A DNA stretch of 64,000 bases from Hymenobacter sp. YIM 151500-1 (GCF_025979885.1 NZ_CP110139.1:62001-126000); one strand, 5' to 3'; shown: positions 17,554 through 26,812, numbered from the stretch's first letter. Notes: generated from the letters alone by a model not told the origin. Program-made: numbers and translations.

Positions 17554-18804
17554 TAAACTGGCCTCCTGTGGCAGCAGCAAAGACGAGTCGCCGTAGCTCA
17601 GGAAGCGGTAGTTGTGGGCCAGGGCGTGGTCGTACACGCGGCGCCAGTTGTTGCCGAGCAGGGCGGCTATCAGCAGGAGCAGGGTGCTTTCAGGCTGGTG
17701 GAAATTGGTGATGAGGCCCTGGGTGAGGCGGAAACGGTAACCGGGCGCAATCAGCAGCTGGGTGGTGGCGTGTAGCTCCTGGCTGCCATTGGCTTCCAGA
17801 TGGGACAGCAAAGTCCTTAGTGCTGCTTCTACGGGCACTTCAGCCTCCGGCTTGTATGGCTCCCACTGCCCTACGTGCAGGGTGTCAGCACCTCCGGTAG
17901 CCGGCTGCCGGGCCAGGCGCGCCCCCAGCCAATATAAGCTTTCCAGGGTGCGCAGGCTGGTGGTGCCCACCGGAATAACGGGGCGCGGCAAGTGGGCCAG
18001 CAGCTGCCGTAACGTAGTCTGCGTCACGCTGATAGGCTCCCCGTGCATGGGGTGGCCAGCCATGCGCTCGGCTTTCACGGGTTGAAACGTGCCGGCCCCC
18101 ACGTGCAGCGTGACGCGGGCCGAGGCCGTACCATGCTGGGCCAGTTGGACCAGCACCTCGTCGGAAAAGTGCAGGCCGGCGGTGGGGGCAGCTACGGCGC
18201 CTTCCTGGGCCGCGTACACGGTTTGGTAACGCACGGCATCCACGTCGGTGTCGGTGCGGTTGAGGTAGGGCGGCAGGGGCAAATGGCCGGCGGCCCGCAG
18301 CACCTCGGCAAAGGGCAGGTGGGCCGGCGTCCAGCTGAACCGAATCAGGGCGTAGCCTTCGCCCTGCTCCATCCGCTCGGCCGTCAGCACGGCCGGCTGA
18401 CCATCGGCGGCAAACGCCAGCGTCACTGGCCCCGACTTCCACCGCTTGCCATTGCCCACCAGGCATTTCCACACGCAGCTGCCGGTTTGCTGCATGGCGG
18501 GCTCAATGGCCCGGTGCGGCGCCACCGGCTCCAGACAAAACAGCTCCACTATGCCCCCCGTAGGCTTGTGCGCAAACAGCCGGGCGCGCACTACTTTGGT
18601 GTCGTTGAATACCAGCATGGAGGCAGCGGGCAGCAACTGGGGCAATTCGTAAAAATGTCGGTCGGTGATAGCGCCGCCCTGGTACACCAGCAGCTTGGAC
18701 TGGTCGCGCTGGGGCAAAGGCTCCGCCGCAATGCGCTCCGCGGGAAGCTGGTAGGTAAAGTCGTGAATGGAAAGCTGACGAGGATCAGGAGCTGAGACAG
18801 TCAT
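17548..18804 (-). CDS. queA: tRNA preQ1(34) S-adenosylmethionine ribosyltransferase-isomerase QueA
   Basis: Transfers and isomerises the ribosyl part of S-adenosylmethionine onto 7-aminomethyl-7-deazaguanine at tRNA position 34 to make epoxyqueuosine. The 418-residue protein has the family stretches FNDTKVVRARLF, TAGLHFSDEVL, LHVGAGTFQPV and NFHQPESTLLLL. It carries the usual insertions of Bacteroidota QueA, making it longer than the Escherichia coli enzyme. The ATG at 18804 is preferred to a TTG three codons upstream. A TACCTTTG element ends only 6 bases before this ATG, so the message may be leaderless. No other queuosine gene is adjacent. Confidence 0.93.
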   Translation of the reverse strand: MTVSAPDPRQLSIHDFTYQLPAERIAAEPLPQRDQSKLLVYQGGAITDRHFYELPQLLPAASMLVFNDTKVVRARLFAHKPTGGIVELFCLEPVAPHRAIEPAMQQTGSCVWKCLVGNGKRWKSGPVTLAFAADGQPAVLTAERMEQGEGYALIRFSWTPAHLPFAEVLRAAGHLPLPPYLNRTDTDVDAVRYQTVYAAQEGAVAAPTAGLHFSDEVLVQLAQHGTASARVTLHVGAGTFQPVKAERMAGHPMHGEPISVTQTTLRQLLAHLPRPVIPVGTTSLRTLESLYWLGARLARQPATGGADTLHVGQWEPYKPEAEVPVEAALRTLLSHLEANGSQELHATTQLLIAPGYRFRLTQGLITNFHQPESTLLLLIAALLGNNWRRVYDHALAHNYRFLSYGDSSLLLPQEASLV

Positions 18805-19125
18805 AGGCTGCAAAGGTACGCCGCCCTTTATTGGCTCCGATACCTCATTTACTGACCCGTGCCCACATTGGCGGGCCTCTAGCCTGCTACCGTCCGAGCC
18901 GTTAGGACGAGGCGTGTGGTACCGTTCCAGCGTCTCGTTCTGATGAGGCAGGCCGGGACCTCCCGAATAACCAGCACAGGGCGCAGCCTCGCGCTGTCGG
19001 AATACTGTTGACGGATGGTCAGTGTCGCCTCACTGAGGCCTTACACACAAAGTATGCGCTGTTCTCTACCGATATACCGTCCCCTCGGGGCTGCCGTTTC
19101 GTAGGCCTCTGCTCACCACGGCCGC
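18805..19125. other. Intergenic region between queA and the methyltransferase gene
   Basis: Apart from the queA promoter at its left end, I see no gene, long inverted repeat or clear terminator here. Confidence 0.5.
18811..18818 (-). promoter_or_regulatory. queA -7 element TACCTTTG
   Basis: Exact match to TAnnTTTG in the context CGTACCTTTGC, read on the minus strand. Transcripts normally start about 5-8 bases downstream of such an element, which would place the 5' end at or next to the queA ATG. Confidence 0.6.
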
Positions 19126-19905
19126 TTACCTTGCCCTTCGGAAAAACATGAGGTGCTGCTGCGGCAACGATTCCACAGTATTTACCAGCTCCAAACCTAC
19201 GGCGGCCAGCTCCCGTTTGGCCTGGGCAATGCTCATTTTGTGAATGCGCTTGATGGGCACGTTCGGGGCCTCGGCCCGGTATTCTACCAGCGCCACACGG
19301 CCGGTAGGCGAAAGAGAGTTGCGAATGGCGCGCATCATCTCGCGCGGGTGGTCGAACTCATGGTAGGCATCCACGATGAGCACCACATCAACAGCGCCGG
19401 CGGGCAGGTTGGGGTTTTGGGTGGTGCCCAGCACGGGCTCTACGTTGGCAGCGTTGTAGCGGGCCTTGTTGGTGCGCAGGGCGGCCAGCATTTCCGGCTG
19501 AATATCCACGGCCAGCACCTTACCGCGCGGCACTAGCGGGCTGATGCGGAAAGTGAAGTACCCAGTGCCAGCGCCTAAGTCGGCCACTACGTCGGTGGGC
19601 TTTAGTTTCAGCTCCCGCAGCAAAAGGTCGGTGGCTTCTTCCTTCTCCCGGTCGGGGCGCTCCAGCCAGCCTGCTCCCTCGTGGCCCATCACGTGAGCAA
19701 TCTGGCGGCCCAGGTAATACTTGCTGATGCCGTTCAGGTCTTCGGGGGCCCGCCGCTCGTAGCCGCTGGTATCAGGAGCCACGACAGATTGCACCGACTG
19801 GGCCATTACGGCGGCGCTTTCCATGGGCGGCTGGGTGCAGGCCACAGGCGCGGCTAGCACGCTCATAATCAGGCCACACAGGTGCGAAGGAGAGGGAAAA
19901 GACAT
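19126..19905 (-). CDS. Class I SAM-dependent methyltransferase with N-terminal export signal
   Basis: Rossmann-fold methyltransferase; motif I is clear (VVADLGAGTGYFT, about residues 104-116) and the acidic end of strand 2 is AVDIQPEM. The 259-residue protein starts with a hydrophobic segment (to about APVAC, residue 23) that looks like a Sec or lipoprotein signal. A family of such apparently exported methyltransferases sharing the YYLGRQIA...MGHEGAGWLERPDREKEE region is known in Bacteroidota and Planctomycetes. The substrate is unknown. A later start within MESAAVM (residue 28 or 34) would remove the signal, so export is not certain. Confidence 0.8.
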   Translation of the reverse strand: MSFPSPSHLCGLIMSVLAAPVACTQPPMESAAVMAQSVQSVVAPDTSGYERRAPEDLNGISKYYLGRQIAHVMGHEGAGWLERPDREKEEATDLLLRELKLKPTDVVADLGAGTGYFTFRISPLVPRGKVLAVDIQPEMLAALRTNKARYNAANVEPVLGTTQNPNLPAGAVDVVLIVDAYHEFDHPREMMRAIRNSLSPTGRVALVEYRAEAPNVPIKRIHKMSIAQAKRELAAVGLELVNTVESLPQQHLMFFRRAR

Positions 19906-20136
19906 GGCTCTGCAAGCAAGATAAGGTAACGTATCCTAACGCGACAATCTACAGAAGCGTTCGGCAGATAGAGCGTAGGTAGCCGTTGGCTAAGCTCTGC
20001 CGCAGAACTGATGAGTATAATAGAGTATAATATAATCTGGGAAAAATACGCGGCGGGTTCTGCTTTTTATGAATACACTTTCTACTTTGGCCCGTACAAA
20101 CACACAAAATTCTCTTTTCACCAAACTTCCTTTCTC

Positions 20137-20724
20137 ATGAAGCACCTATCCGGACTCCTGCACAAGCTGACGACGGTGGCCGCCGTGGCCGTGGCCCTGA
20201 CTAGCTGCAACCGCGCCGAGTACGCCATGCTGCCCAAAACGTCGTCGGCGTACCATGGCACCCAGCGCGCAGTGGTAGTGAAGCCAGCTTCCGCCGCTGT
20301 TGAGGCAAACGAAACCACTGCTCCGGCTATTGCGGCGCCTGGGCAAACCGCACCCGTTGCCACTCCCAGCGTGGCTGCTAAGCCGGCTCAGGTGGCCTCA
20401 GCACCTGCCACCGCTGTTGCTGCGCCTGCCAAAGCTGCCACGCCAGCCAAAACCGCCGCCGCTCCCAAGCTAAACCTGGCGCAGAAGGCACTAGTGAACA
20501 AGCTGGCCAAGAAAGCTGATAAGCTGGCCGCTAAAGCGCAGCTGAACAAGAAGTCGGAAACTGCTTCCAAGGAAGACGCCAACGCCATTAGCCGCAACAT
20601 CAAGCTGGGCATTATCCTGCTGCTCATCGGTATTCTGGTGGGCCTCATCATCCCAATCCTGGGTACCGTCATTGCCATCATCGGCATTGTGTTTATCGTG
20701 CTGGGCTTGCTCGATGAGGTGTAA
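20137..20724 (+). CDS. Predicted lipoprotein with Ala/Pro/Thr-rich linker and C-terminal membrane segments
   Basis: No known function. The 195-residue protein starts at the ATG at 20137 (MKHLSGLLHK) with a lipoprotein signal (ALTSC, Cys24). About residues 50-115 are an Ala/Pro/Thr/Val linker, 115-145 a Lys/Ala-rich helix (NKLAKKADKLAAKAQLNKK), and the last 40 residues are strongly hydrophobic (IILLLIGILVGLIIPILG then IGIVFIVLGLLDEV), probably a helical hairpin. This layout would tether two membranes or anchor the protein twice. The frame is open back to 20011, but that part is AT-rich leader. Confidence 0.7.
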   Translation: MKHLSGLLHKLTTVAAVAVALTSCNRAEYAMLPKTSSAYHGTQRAVVVKPASAAVEANETTAPAIAAPGQTAPVATPSVAAKPAQVASAPATAVAAPAKAATPAKTAAAPKLNLAQKALVNKLAKKADKLAAKAQLNKKSETASKEDANAISRNIKLGIILLLIGILVGLIIPILGTVIAIIGIVFIVLGLLDEV

Positions 20725-20747
20725 GCCTTTGCCTACTGCATAACAGC

Positions 20748-20781
20748 AACCGCCCCGACTACGGCCGTAGTCGGGGCGGTT
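20748..20781 (+). terminator. Intrinsic terminator
   Basis: A perfect long stem (AACCGCCCCGACTACGGCC with its inverse) follows the lipoprotein gene at 20724; the T run on the plus side is only two bases. Confidence 0.75.
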
Positions 20782-20790
20782 TGCATAGAA

Positions 20791-20807
20791 GGGGTTGCGT
20801 CTCTACA
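20791..20807. repeat. Single GTAGAGACGC-type repeat arm
   Basis: GGGGTTGCGTCTCTACA read on the plus strand is one arm of the element family found paired at 17.4-17.55 kb and 53.57-53.67 kb. No partner arm is seen nearby. Confidence 0.4.
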
Positions 20808-20844
20808 GTTGCTATGGCGACGACTGACGATGCCAGCTGTCCGC

Positions 20845-23439
20845 CTACATCGGGTCCACGTCAGCAGCGATGCGCACTTGCTTGAGCTCCTTCTGGTCGC
20901 GCACCAGGTTCATGGCCTCCAGAATATCGGCTTTAGCGGAGCGCAGCACGGTATGTTCGCGGCTGAGCTTGATGGTGATTTCCTGCAAGTAGAAGTTGCG
21001 GATGCGGAAAATGTAGGGCGCCTCGGGGCCCAGCACGGCCTCCCGGCCCAGGCGGTTTACCAGTTCCTGCGTGAGCAGGATGGCCGCCCGCTCGCCCACC
21101 AGCTGGTCCATGTGCTTCACCGTGAGCCGGATGATGCGCATAAACGGCGGGTAACCATGCTCACGCCGCTGGCTGATTTCGTACTCGTAGAAATCCAGGT
21201 AGTCGTTGCGAATCACCTTATCAAAAATGACCTGGGCCGGGTCGCCGGTCTGGATGATGACGCGGCCTTTCTTACCCTTGCGGCCGGCCCGCCCGCTCAC
21301 CTGCACAAACATCTGAAAGGCCCGCTCGTGGGCCCGGAAGTCAGGATAGTGAATAATGGAATCGGCGTTGATGATGCCCACTAGGCTCACGTTGGCGAAG
21401 TCCAGGCCTTTGGTCACCATTTGCGTGCCCACCAGGATGTTGGTGCTCTGCTTCTCGAAGTCGGCAATAATCTGCTGATAGGCGTTTTTGGCGCGGGTAG
21501 TGTCCAGGTCCATGCGCTGCACGTTGGCCTGGGGCAGCATCACCTTCAGGTCGTCCTCCAACTTCTCGGTGCCGAAGCCCACGGTTTTGAGGTTGCGGGA
21601 GCCGCAAGCCGGGCACTGCACCGGCATCCGCTCGTGGTAGCCGCAGTAGTGGCAGCGCAACTCGTGGGCGTGCTTGTGGTAGCTCAGGCTCACGGCGCAG
21701 CTCTGGCACTTGGGTATCCAGCCGCAGTCGAGGCAGTTGATGAAGGGGGCATAGCCGCGGCGGTTCTGGAACAGAATTACCTGCTCCTGAGCCGCTAGCT
21801 TGCCTTCCATGGCCTGCATCAGCTCGGGCGTGAAGTGGTTGTGCATGGTTTTCTGCTCCCGGCTCTTGCGGGTGTCCACCAGCTCAATTTCCGGCAGGCC
21901 GGCCTCCCCAAACCGCTTGGTCAGCGTTACGAGCCCATAGCGGCCGGTGCGGGTCTGATAGTAGGTCTCAACGGCGGGCGTGGCCGAGCCCAACAGGGTT
22001 TTGGCGCCCTGAAAGTTGGCCATCATCAGGGCCACCTCGCGGGCGTTGTAGCGCGGGGCCGGGTCGTACTGCTTGTAGCTCGACTCGTGCTCCTCGTCCA
22101 CAATCACTAGCGCCAGGCTGTCGAAAGGCAGAAATACCGCCGAGCGCACCCCAATCACCACCTGAAACCGCCCCGACAGCACCCCGTTCCACACCTCCAC
22201 CCGCTCGTTGTCGGAGAACTTGGAGTGGTACACGCCCAGGCGGGAGCCAAACACCCGCATCAGTCGGGTTACAATCTGGGCCGTGAGGGCAATTTCGGGC
22301 AGCAGGTACAGTACCTGTCCGCCCCCATCCAGGGCCTCCCGAATCAGGTCGATGTAGATTTCCGTCTTGCCCGCTCCCGTTACGCCGTGCAGCAGCACGA
22401 TGTCCTGGGTCTGGAACTGGCGCATGATGTCCTGGCGGGCCTCCTGCTGGGCTTCGCTCAGGGTGAAGTGCAGCTTGGCCGTGGCGTCGTCCTCGTCCAG
22501 CGGGAAGCGCGACACAATCTGGTCGAACTGCTCCAGGATGCCATTTTTGATGAGGGTGTTGACGGCGGAAGGCGAGAGGTGGGGGGCGCTGGTGAGGGCG
22601 GCCTTTTCCATGCCCTTGTGGTTGGCGTGCTCGTTCTGGTACACCGGCACCCGCTGCAAGTAGCGCATCAGCACGTCGAGCTGCTTGGGCTTGGCGGCCA
22701 GCTGGGCAAACAGCTGCTCCAACGCTGCTTCGGCCACAAAATGGTGGGCCAGGCGCACTTTCTTCACCACCTTGGGCGAGTACTTGTCCTGCAAATGCTC
22801 AAACAAGAACACCACGTCCTTCTGCATCAACGACTTGATGTACTTATGGAAGGACGCAATGCCGAGCAGCTCACCTACCTCGGTAAAGGTCAGGGACTTG
22901 CCTTCCTCGCCGGTGGTCAGGGTGTCCACAATCTTCTGTTCCTGCTCACCCAGCGGGTACGGGTTGGTGCCGGGGTCGAAGGCGGGGTGGAGCTGCACGC
23001 GGCTTTCCGAGCTAAGCTTGAGGGCCGACGGCAGGGCCGCGTTGATAACCTCGCCCAGGGTGCAGAGGTAGTAATCAGCCATCCAGCGGAACAGCTTGAG
23101 CTGGGGCTGGGTCACCACCGGCGCGTCGTCGATAAACTCCAGGATGTACTTGGCCTGGTAGTGCGCGGGCGGGGTTTCGTGCACGGCCGCCACAATGCAG
23201 CTCAGCGTTTTCTTGGCCCCGAACTGCACAATCACCCGGCCCCCGATTACCACCTGGTCGTTCAGCTCGAACGGCACGCGGTAAGTGTAGAGCCGGGGCA
23301 GCGGCAGCGGCAGAATCACGTCGGCAAACAGCGTAACGCGGTCAGCGGCCGGTTCGGGCTGGGGCTGTACAAAGTCAAACGTGAGGCTCAAGGACCGCAG
23401 GGCAAGAGGTGAGCAATAGGGGCGCTTTGCCTGCACCAA
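20845..23439 (-). CDS. priA: Primosomal replication protein N' (PriA helicase)
   Basis: 3'-to-5' DNA helicase that reloads the replisome at stalled forks. About 860 residues, with a 3'-DNA-binding domain at the N-terminus (ADVILPLPLPRLYTY), Walker A (GVTGAGKTEIY), Walker B (VIVDEEHESSYKQ), and the zinc-binding insertion with eight cysteines (CLDCGW, CQSC, CHYCGY, CPACGS). C-terminal helicase motifs include QVSGRAGRKGKKGRVIIQT. There is no ATG near the start: TTG at 23439 is the longest choice, TTG at 23391 (before SLTFDF) is equally possible. A weak -7-like TACCTTG (23465-23471) lies just upstream. Confidence 0.94.
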   Translation of the reverse strand: MVQAKRPYCSPLALRSLSLTFDFVQPQPEPAADRVTLFADVILPLPLPRLYTYRVPFELNDQVVIGGRVIVQFGAKKTLSCIVAAVHETPPAHYQAKYILEFIDDAPVVTQPQLKLFRWMADYYLCTLGEVINAALPSALKLSSESRVQLHPAFDPGTNPYPLGEQEQKIVDTLTTGEEGKSLTFTEVGELLGIASFHKYIKSLMQKDVVFLFEHLQDKYSPKVVKKVRLAHHFVAEAALEQLFAQLAAKPKQLDVLMRYLQRVPVYQNEHANHKGMEKAALTSAPHLSPSAVNTLIKNGILEQFDQIVSRFPLDEDDATAKLHFTLSEAQQEARQDIMRQFQTQDIVLLHGVTGAGKTEIYIDLIREALDGGGQVLYLLPEIALTAQIVTRLMRVFGSRLGVYHSKFSDNERVEVWNGVLSGRFQVVIGVRSAVFLPFDSLALVIVDEEHESSYKQYDPAPRYNAREVALMMANFQGAKTLLGSATPAVETYYQTRTGRYGLVTLTKRFGEAGLPEIELVDTRKSREQKTMHNHFTPELMQAMEGKLAAQEQVILFQNRRGYAPFINCLDCGWIPKCQSCAVSLSYHKHAHELRCHYCGYHERMPVQCPACGSRNLKTVGFGTEKLEDDLKVMLPQANVQRMDLDTTRAKNAYQQIIADFEKQSTNILVGTQMVTKGLDFANVSLVGIINADSIIHYPDFRAHERAFQMFVQVSGRAGRKGKKGRVIIQTGDPAQVIFDKVIRNDYLDFYEYEISQRREHGYPPFMRIIRLTVKHMDQLVGERAAILLTQELVNRLGREAVLGPEAPYIFRIRNFYLQEITIKLSREHTVLRSAKADILEAMNLVRDQKELKQVRIAADVDPM

Positions 23440-23581
23440 CCGGCCTCAGTGGGCCACCGGCAGACAAGGTAGCGCGGGCGTTGGGAGCCACGCGCCGCAG
23501 CAGAACAAGTAGTAAAGATAAGCTACCCGCCCCCACCGCGGAAACGATGCTAAGAAATTCAACAATCAGCAGCAGACAAAC

Positions 23582-23609
23582 AAAAACCGGCCTGCCAAGG
23601 CCGGTTTTT
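23582..23609 (-). terminator. Intrinsic terminator after the GSCFA-protein gene
   Basis: CAAAAACCGGCCT / AGGCCGGTTTTTG is a near-perfect stem with A and T runs on both sides, 110 bases past the stop codon at 23720. Confidence 0.85.
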
Positions 23610-23719
23610 GGGGAGGAAAGCTACAGCTGGTAAAAGGTACCTGGACAGCATTTGCTTGCCAAGCCAATAAACTGGTAGCCGCCAGTAGCTTTAGAGTGAG
23701 CCGCGTGCCAGTGCGCAGG

Positions 23720-25996
23720 TCAAGCAGATTCCGGCGCGTCGGGGGCTGGCTTACGGCGCGGGGCGTGGGGCCTACGCGGAACTGGTTCGGGAGGGGCCGG
23801 ACTGAGCGCTGGTGCTTCGGGCGGCGAAGGGGCTGCCACCGCCGGTGCGCCCGGACGGCGTGCCGGGCGTCTACGGGCCGGAGTTGCTGGCGGGGCTGGG
23901 GCAGCTTCGTTAGGCGCTGCTGGGGCCGGTGGCTCCACCGGAGTATCTGGCTGAGGTGCCGGCCGCCGCCGGTTTCGCGGAGCTGGCGCCGGAGTAGCTT
24001 CTGCCGGCGGGGCAGCAGCTGCGGGTGTGGGCAGAGCCGGCGTTTCAGCGGCTGCCGGTGCCGTTGGGGCGGCCGGCTCGGCAGGAGCCCGGCGCGGGGC
24101 GCGGGGCTTGGCCGATGCATTCCGGCGCTTTGGCGGAGGCGGCGCATGTCCGGCCTCTGGTTCGGGTGCTGCTGCGGGCGAAGCTATTTCGGGCGCAGGC
24201 TCAGGGGCGGGTTCTGGCGCTGAAGGCACAGCAGCCACCACTGGTTCTGGTGTTGCGTCAGCGTTAAGCACAGCTGGGGCTGCTGGACTAATGGGCTCGG
24301 CCTCCTGAGTCGAGGCTTCGGCCGATATAGCGTACAGCGGCTGCCTGTTGCGGCCCGCCGGTTTCTCGTTACGGCCCCCGCGGCGGTTGTTACGGTTGCG
24401 GCGGGAGCGGCCTTCCGCTGATTCCGCTTCCGCTTCTGCGGGAGCCTGCGAGACTGCTGGCTCAGCTGGCAGAGCAGGAACTGGTTCCTCCGGGCGGTTG
24501 GTGCGGCGTAACTCTTCCTCGGTGATGTAGATAACATCAGCCTCCGGGGCAGTTGGCTCAACGGCTGGCTCCGCAAGGGTAACATCTTCAGTTTGCGCAA
24601 CTAGCGCCGCCTCCGATTCAGGCGCAGCATCAGGCTGGGTTGCGGCCGCAGCAGCTTCGGCGGCAAGGCGTGCCTGCTTGCGCTTAGTGCGCTTGGCGCC
24701 GCCCCGCGACCGGCGCTTCTTCTTCCGGACCGGCTCCCCGGTTTCCGCATCCGACTCGGAAGACTCCTCGGTGTCGTCGGTTTCGTCTTCCAGCAGAGCC
24801 GCTGTGTATGCCTGCTCGTACGCCAGTTCCGGCGAGTTGGCGGCCTCGCCGTTGGATTCGGCTTCGCTTTCTGGTTCGAGTAGTACCCCGGCGCCGGCGC
24901 CCACCAAGGTAGCGGCGGGGGCAGAAGCAGTAGCTTCTTCCTCCAGCGTTCCGATGTCAATCCGCTCCTCCTCATCTTCCTCCTCTTCCGGCTCGGGAGC
25001 TGGTGGGGGAGGAGGCAGGGGCAAGGCGGCCAGCTCCCGCTCCACGTGCAGCAGCTCCATGCGCACATCGGCTTGGGCACTGATCTTGCGCAGCCGCTCC
25101 AGGGTGCTTTCCAGAAACTGCCGGTGCTCCGGGGCCGCCGGGTGCAGCGGCCGGTGGTGCAGGGCCTGCCGGATACTTTCCCACTCCTTCTTGAACCGCC
25201 CAAACGCTGCGTCAAAATACGTGCGCGTAAACCGTTCCCAGATATAGTCCTCGGCTACTGCCGAGGGGTGCAGCATGTCGGCGGCGTAGAAGCGGTAGTC
25301 GCGCAGGTCGTCCAGGAGCAGCTCGTAGGCCGGGAAGTACGACACGTCGGGCAGCAACTCACTCAGGTAGTGGCACGCTACCCGCAGCATGGATTTGCTG
25401 GCTGAGTTCAGCACCAGCGTCTCCTTGAGGTGGCGCACGGGGCTTACCGTCAGCACGAAGCGCAGGCGCGGGTTGATGCGGCGCAGATAGGCGTGGGTTT
25501 CGGCTACGGCGGCAATAATTTCATCGGCCGTCAGCAGCTCCTTATCAAACTTCTCGGCCGGTACCTTGTGGCAGTTACTGATGATTTCCTGGGTTTCGCG
25601 CAGGCGGTAGGCGTAGGCCGTGCCCAAGGTCAGCACCACCACGTCGGCCGTGGCCAGAAACACGCCTGTTTCCCGCGTCAGGCTCTGGATGCGCTGGAGC
25701 AGCTCCACCGGCGAGTCGGCCCCGATTTCGGCGTGTAGGTCGTAGCTCTGCCAGCGGCCCCTGGCTTCCACCAGGTGCTGCTGCCAGTCCATATCCTCAC
25801 CGGCCGCCGCCCGCAGCAGCTTGCAGGCCGAAATCGGGTTGAACACGGTACCAAAAGGGTTGGCTAGCGTTGCCACCTTAAACTCAGCGAGGCGCAAGCC
25901 AATAGAGTCCGAAAAGCAAGAGCCTATCGTCAGCACCCGAGCCGTAGGCGGCAGCTGGTGGGGATGGGGCGTAAGCGGAAGTTCAGTACGAAACAT
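23720..25996 (-). CDS. GSCFA-domain protein with long Pro/Ala/Glu- and Arg-rich disordered tail
   Basis: The first about 330 of 758 residues are a GSCFA domain, a hydrolase-like SGNH-type family named for its N-terminal GSCFSD motif, here at about residues 25-30; other conserved parts are NPFGTVFNP, LTLGTAYAY, TVSPVRHLK and ADMLHPS. The remaining about 420 residues are low complexity: acidic (EEEEDEEE), then basic (KKKRRSRGGAKRTKRK), then Arg/Asn/Gly (RRNRNNRRGGRN), then Pro/Ala with repeated short basic motifs. Such a tail is far longer than usual for the family and resembles RNA-binding tails of RNase E-type proteins. The ATG at 25996 (MFRTELPL) is chosen over an in-frame start 7 codons upstream. 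Confidence 0.85.
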   Translation of the reverse strand: MFRTELPLTPHPHQLPPTARVLTIGSCFSDSIGLRLAEFKVATLANPFGTVFNPISACKLLRAAAGEDMDWQQHLVEARGRWQSYDLHAEIGADSPVELLQRIQSLTRETGVFLATADVVVLTLGTAYAYRLRETQEIISNCHKVPAEKFDKELLTADEIIAAVAETHAYLRRINPRLRFVLTVSPVRHLKETLVLNSASKSMLRVACHYLSELLPDVSYFPAYELLLDDLRDYRFYAADMLHPSAVAEDYIWERFTRTYFDAAFGRFKKEWESIRQALHHRPLHPAAPEHRQFLESTLERLRKISAQADVRMELLHVERELAALPLPPPPPAPEPEEEEDEEERIDIGTLEEEATASAPAATLVGAGAGVLLEPESEAESNGEAANSPELAYEQAYTAALLEDETDDTEESSESDAETGEPVRKKKRRSRGGAKRTKRKQARLAAEAAAAATQPDAAPESEAALVAQTEDVTLAEPAVEPTAPEADVIYITEEELRRTNRPEEPVPALPAEPAVSQAPAEAEAESAEGRSRRNRNNRRGGRNEKPAGRNRQPLYAISAEASTQEAEPISPAAPAVLNADATPEPVVAAVPSAPEPAPEPAPEIASPAAAPEPEAGHAPPPPKRRNASAKPRAPRRAPAEPAAPTAPAAAETPALPTPAAAAPPAEATPAPAPRNRRRPAPQPDTPVEPPAPAAPNEAAPAPPATPARRRPARRPGAPAVAAPSPPEAPALSPAPPEPVPRRPHAPRRKPAPDAPESA

Positions 25997-26198
25997 TTCA
26001 TCTAATACGGCCCGCAACGGGCCAACGGACAGGCAACCTACTCAACATCCCCCGTTCGGCCAAAATCACTGGATTTTGCCAACAAGGTGCCCCCGAACGC
26101 GAAAGGGGTACAAATGTCAAGCTATAGAACGTGCCGGCAAGTATACGTTATGCTCGGAAGCTGTTGCCTATCGTATAAGCAGTACCTTCTTATAAGGT

Positions 26199-26235
26199 AA
26201 AAAAAGCGCCCGGCTGCCAAAGCAACCGGGCGCTT
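26199..26235 (-). terminator. Intrinsic terminator of the rpsF-rpsR-rplI operon
   Basis: Stem AAGCGCCCGGCTG / CAACCGGGCGCTT with a run of seven T residues on the minus strand, starting 22 bases after the rplI stop. Confidence 0.88.
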
Positions 26236-26256
26236 GTAAACGCAGCAAGCCGCAGC

Positions 26257-26700
26257 TTATTCGGCTACCACGTTGAAGCGAACCTTGTGCTTCACCTCAC
26301 GGTGCAGATCCACAGTGGCGGTGTACTCGCCCACGGCACTCGGCTCCGAGTCGAACGACAGGCGTCTGCGCTCCACGTCGATGCCCTTGGCCTTCAGCGT
26401 ATCGGCCAGCTGCAAGGTGGTCACCCGGCCGAAGATACGGCCGCTTTCGCCCACCTTAGCCGGAATTTCCAGCACCACGTCCCCGATTTTGTCGGCCACA
26501 GCTTGCGCATCAGCCTTAACCTTCTCGGCTTTGTGGGCCGCCTGACGGATGTTTTCAGCTACGATTTTCTTGTTGCTTTTGTCGGCTAGGATGGCCAGCC
26601 CCTGCGGCAGCAGGTAGTTGCGGCCGTAGCCGGGCTTCACCGTCACGATATCGTTCTTGTAGCCCAGGCCCTTTACGTCGTCTTTCAGGATTACTTCCAT
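26257..26700 (-). CDS. rplI: 50S ribosomal protein L9
   Basis: Binds 23S rRNA domain V and extends from the ribosome near the L1 stalk. The 147-residue length is standard. The N-terminal signature GYGRNYLLPQGLA, the connecting helix (residues about 40-75) and the C-terminal domain (RIFGRVTTLQLADTL) are all present. It is the last gene of the operon, 112 bases after rpsR, with an inverted-repeat element in the gap. Confidence 0.97.
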   Translation of the reverse strand: MEVILKDDVKGLGYKNDIVTVKPGYGRNYLLPQGLAILADKSNKKIVAENIRQAAHKAEKVKADAQAVADKIGDVVLEIPAKVGESGRIFGRVTTLQLADTLKAKGIDVERRRLSFDSEPSAVGEYTATVDLHREVKHKVRFNVVAE

Positions 26701-26712
26701 GTCTTTAATGTA

Positions 26713-26805
26713 GAAGTGAGACTAAGAGAAGTGAGAGGTGAGACGATGTTCTGACGCCAGCGCCACTAGAACATCGTCTCACTTCTCGCCTCTCACCATC
26801 TCATG
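26713..26805. repeat. Hairpin element of the GAGAAGTGAGAC type inside the ribosomal operon
   Basis: Arms 26726-26752 and 26768-26794 are 27-base inverted copies with three or four mismatches around a 15-base loop; further GAAGTGAGAC / CTCACCATCTC words lie outside. It fills the rpsR-rplI gap and must be transcribed as a strong RNA hairpin without a T run, so it may limit rplI readthrough or mark an RNA processing site. Confidence 0.7.
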
Positions 26806-26812
26806 TCTATGC

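Noticed and set aside
18900..19000. Palindromic words around GGTACCGTTCC between queA and the methyltransferase gene
   Set aside because: Arms are short and imperfect and no second copy was seen in the window.
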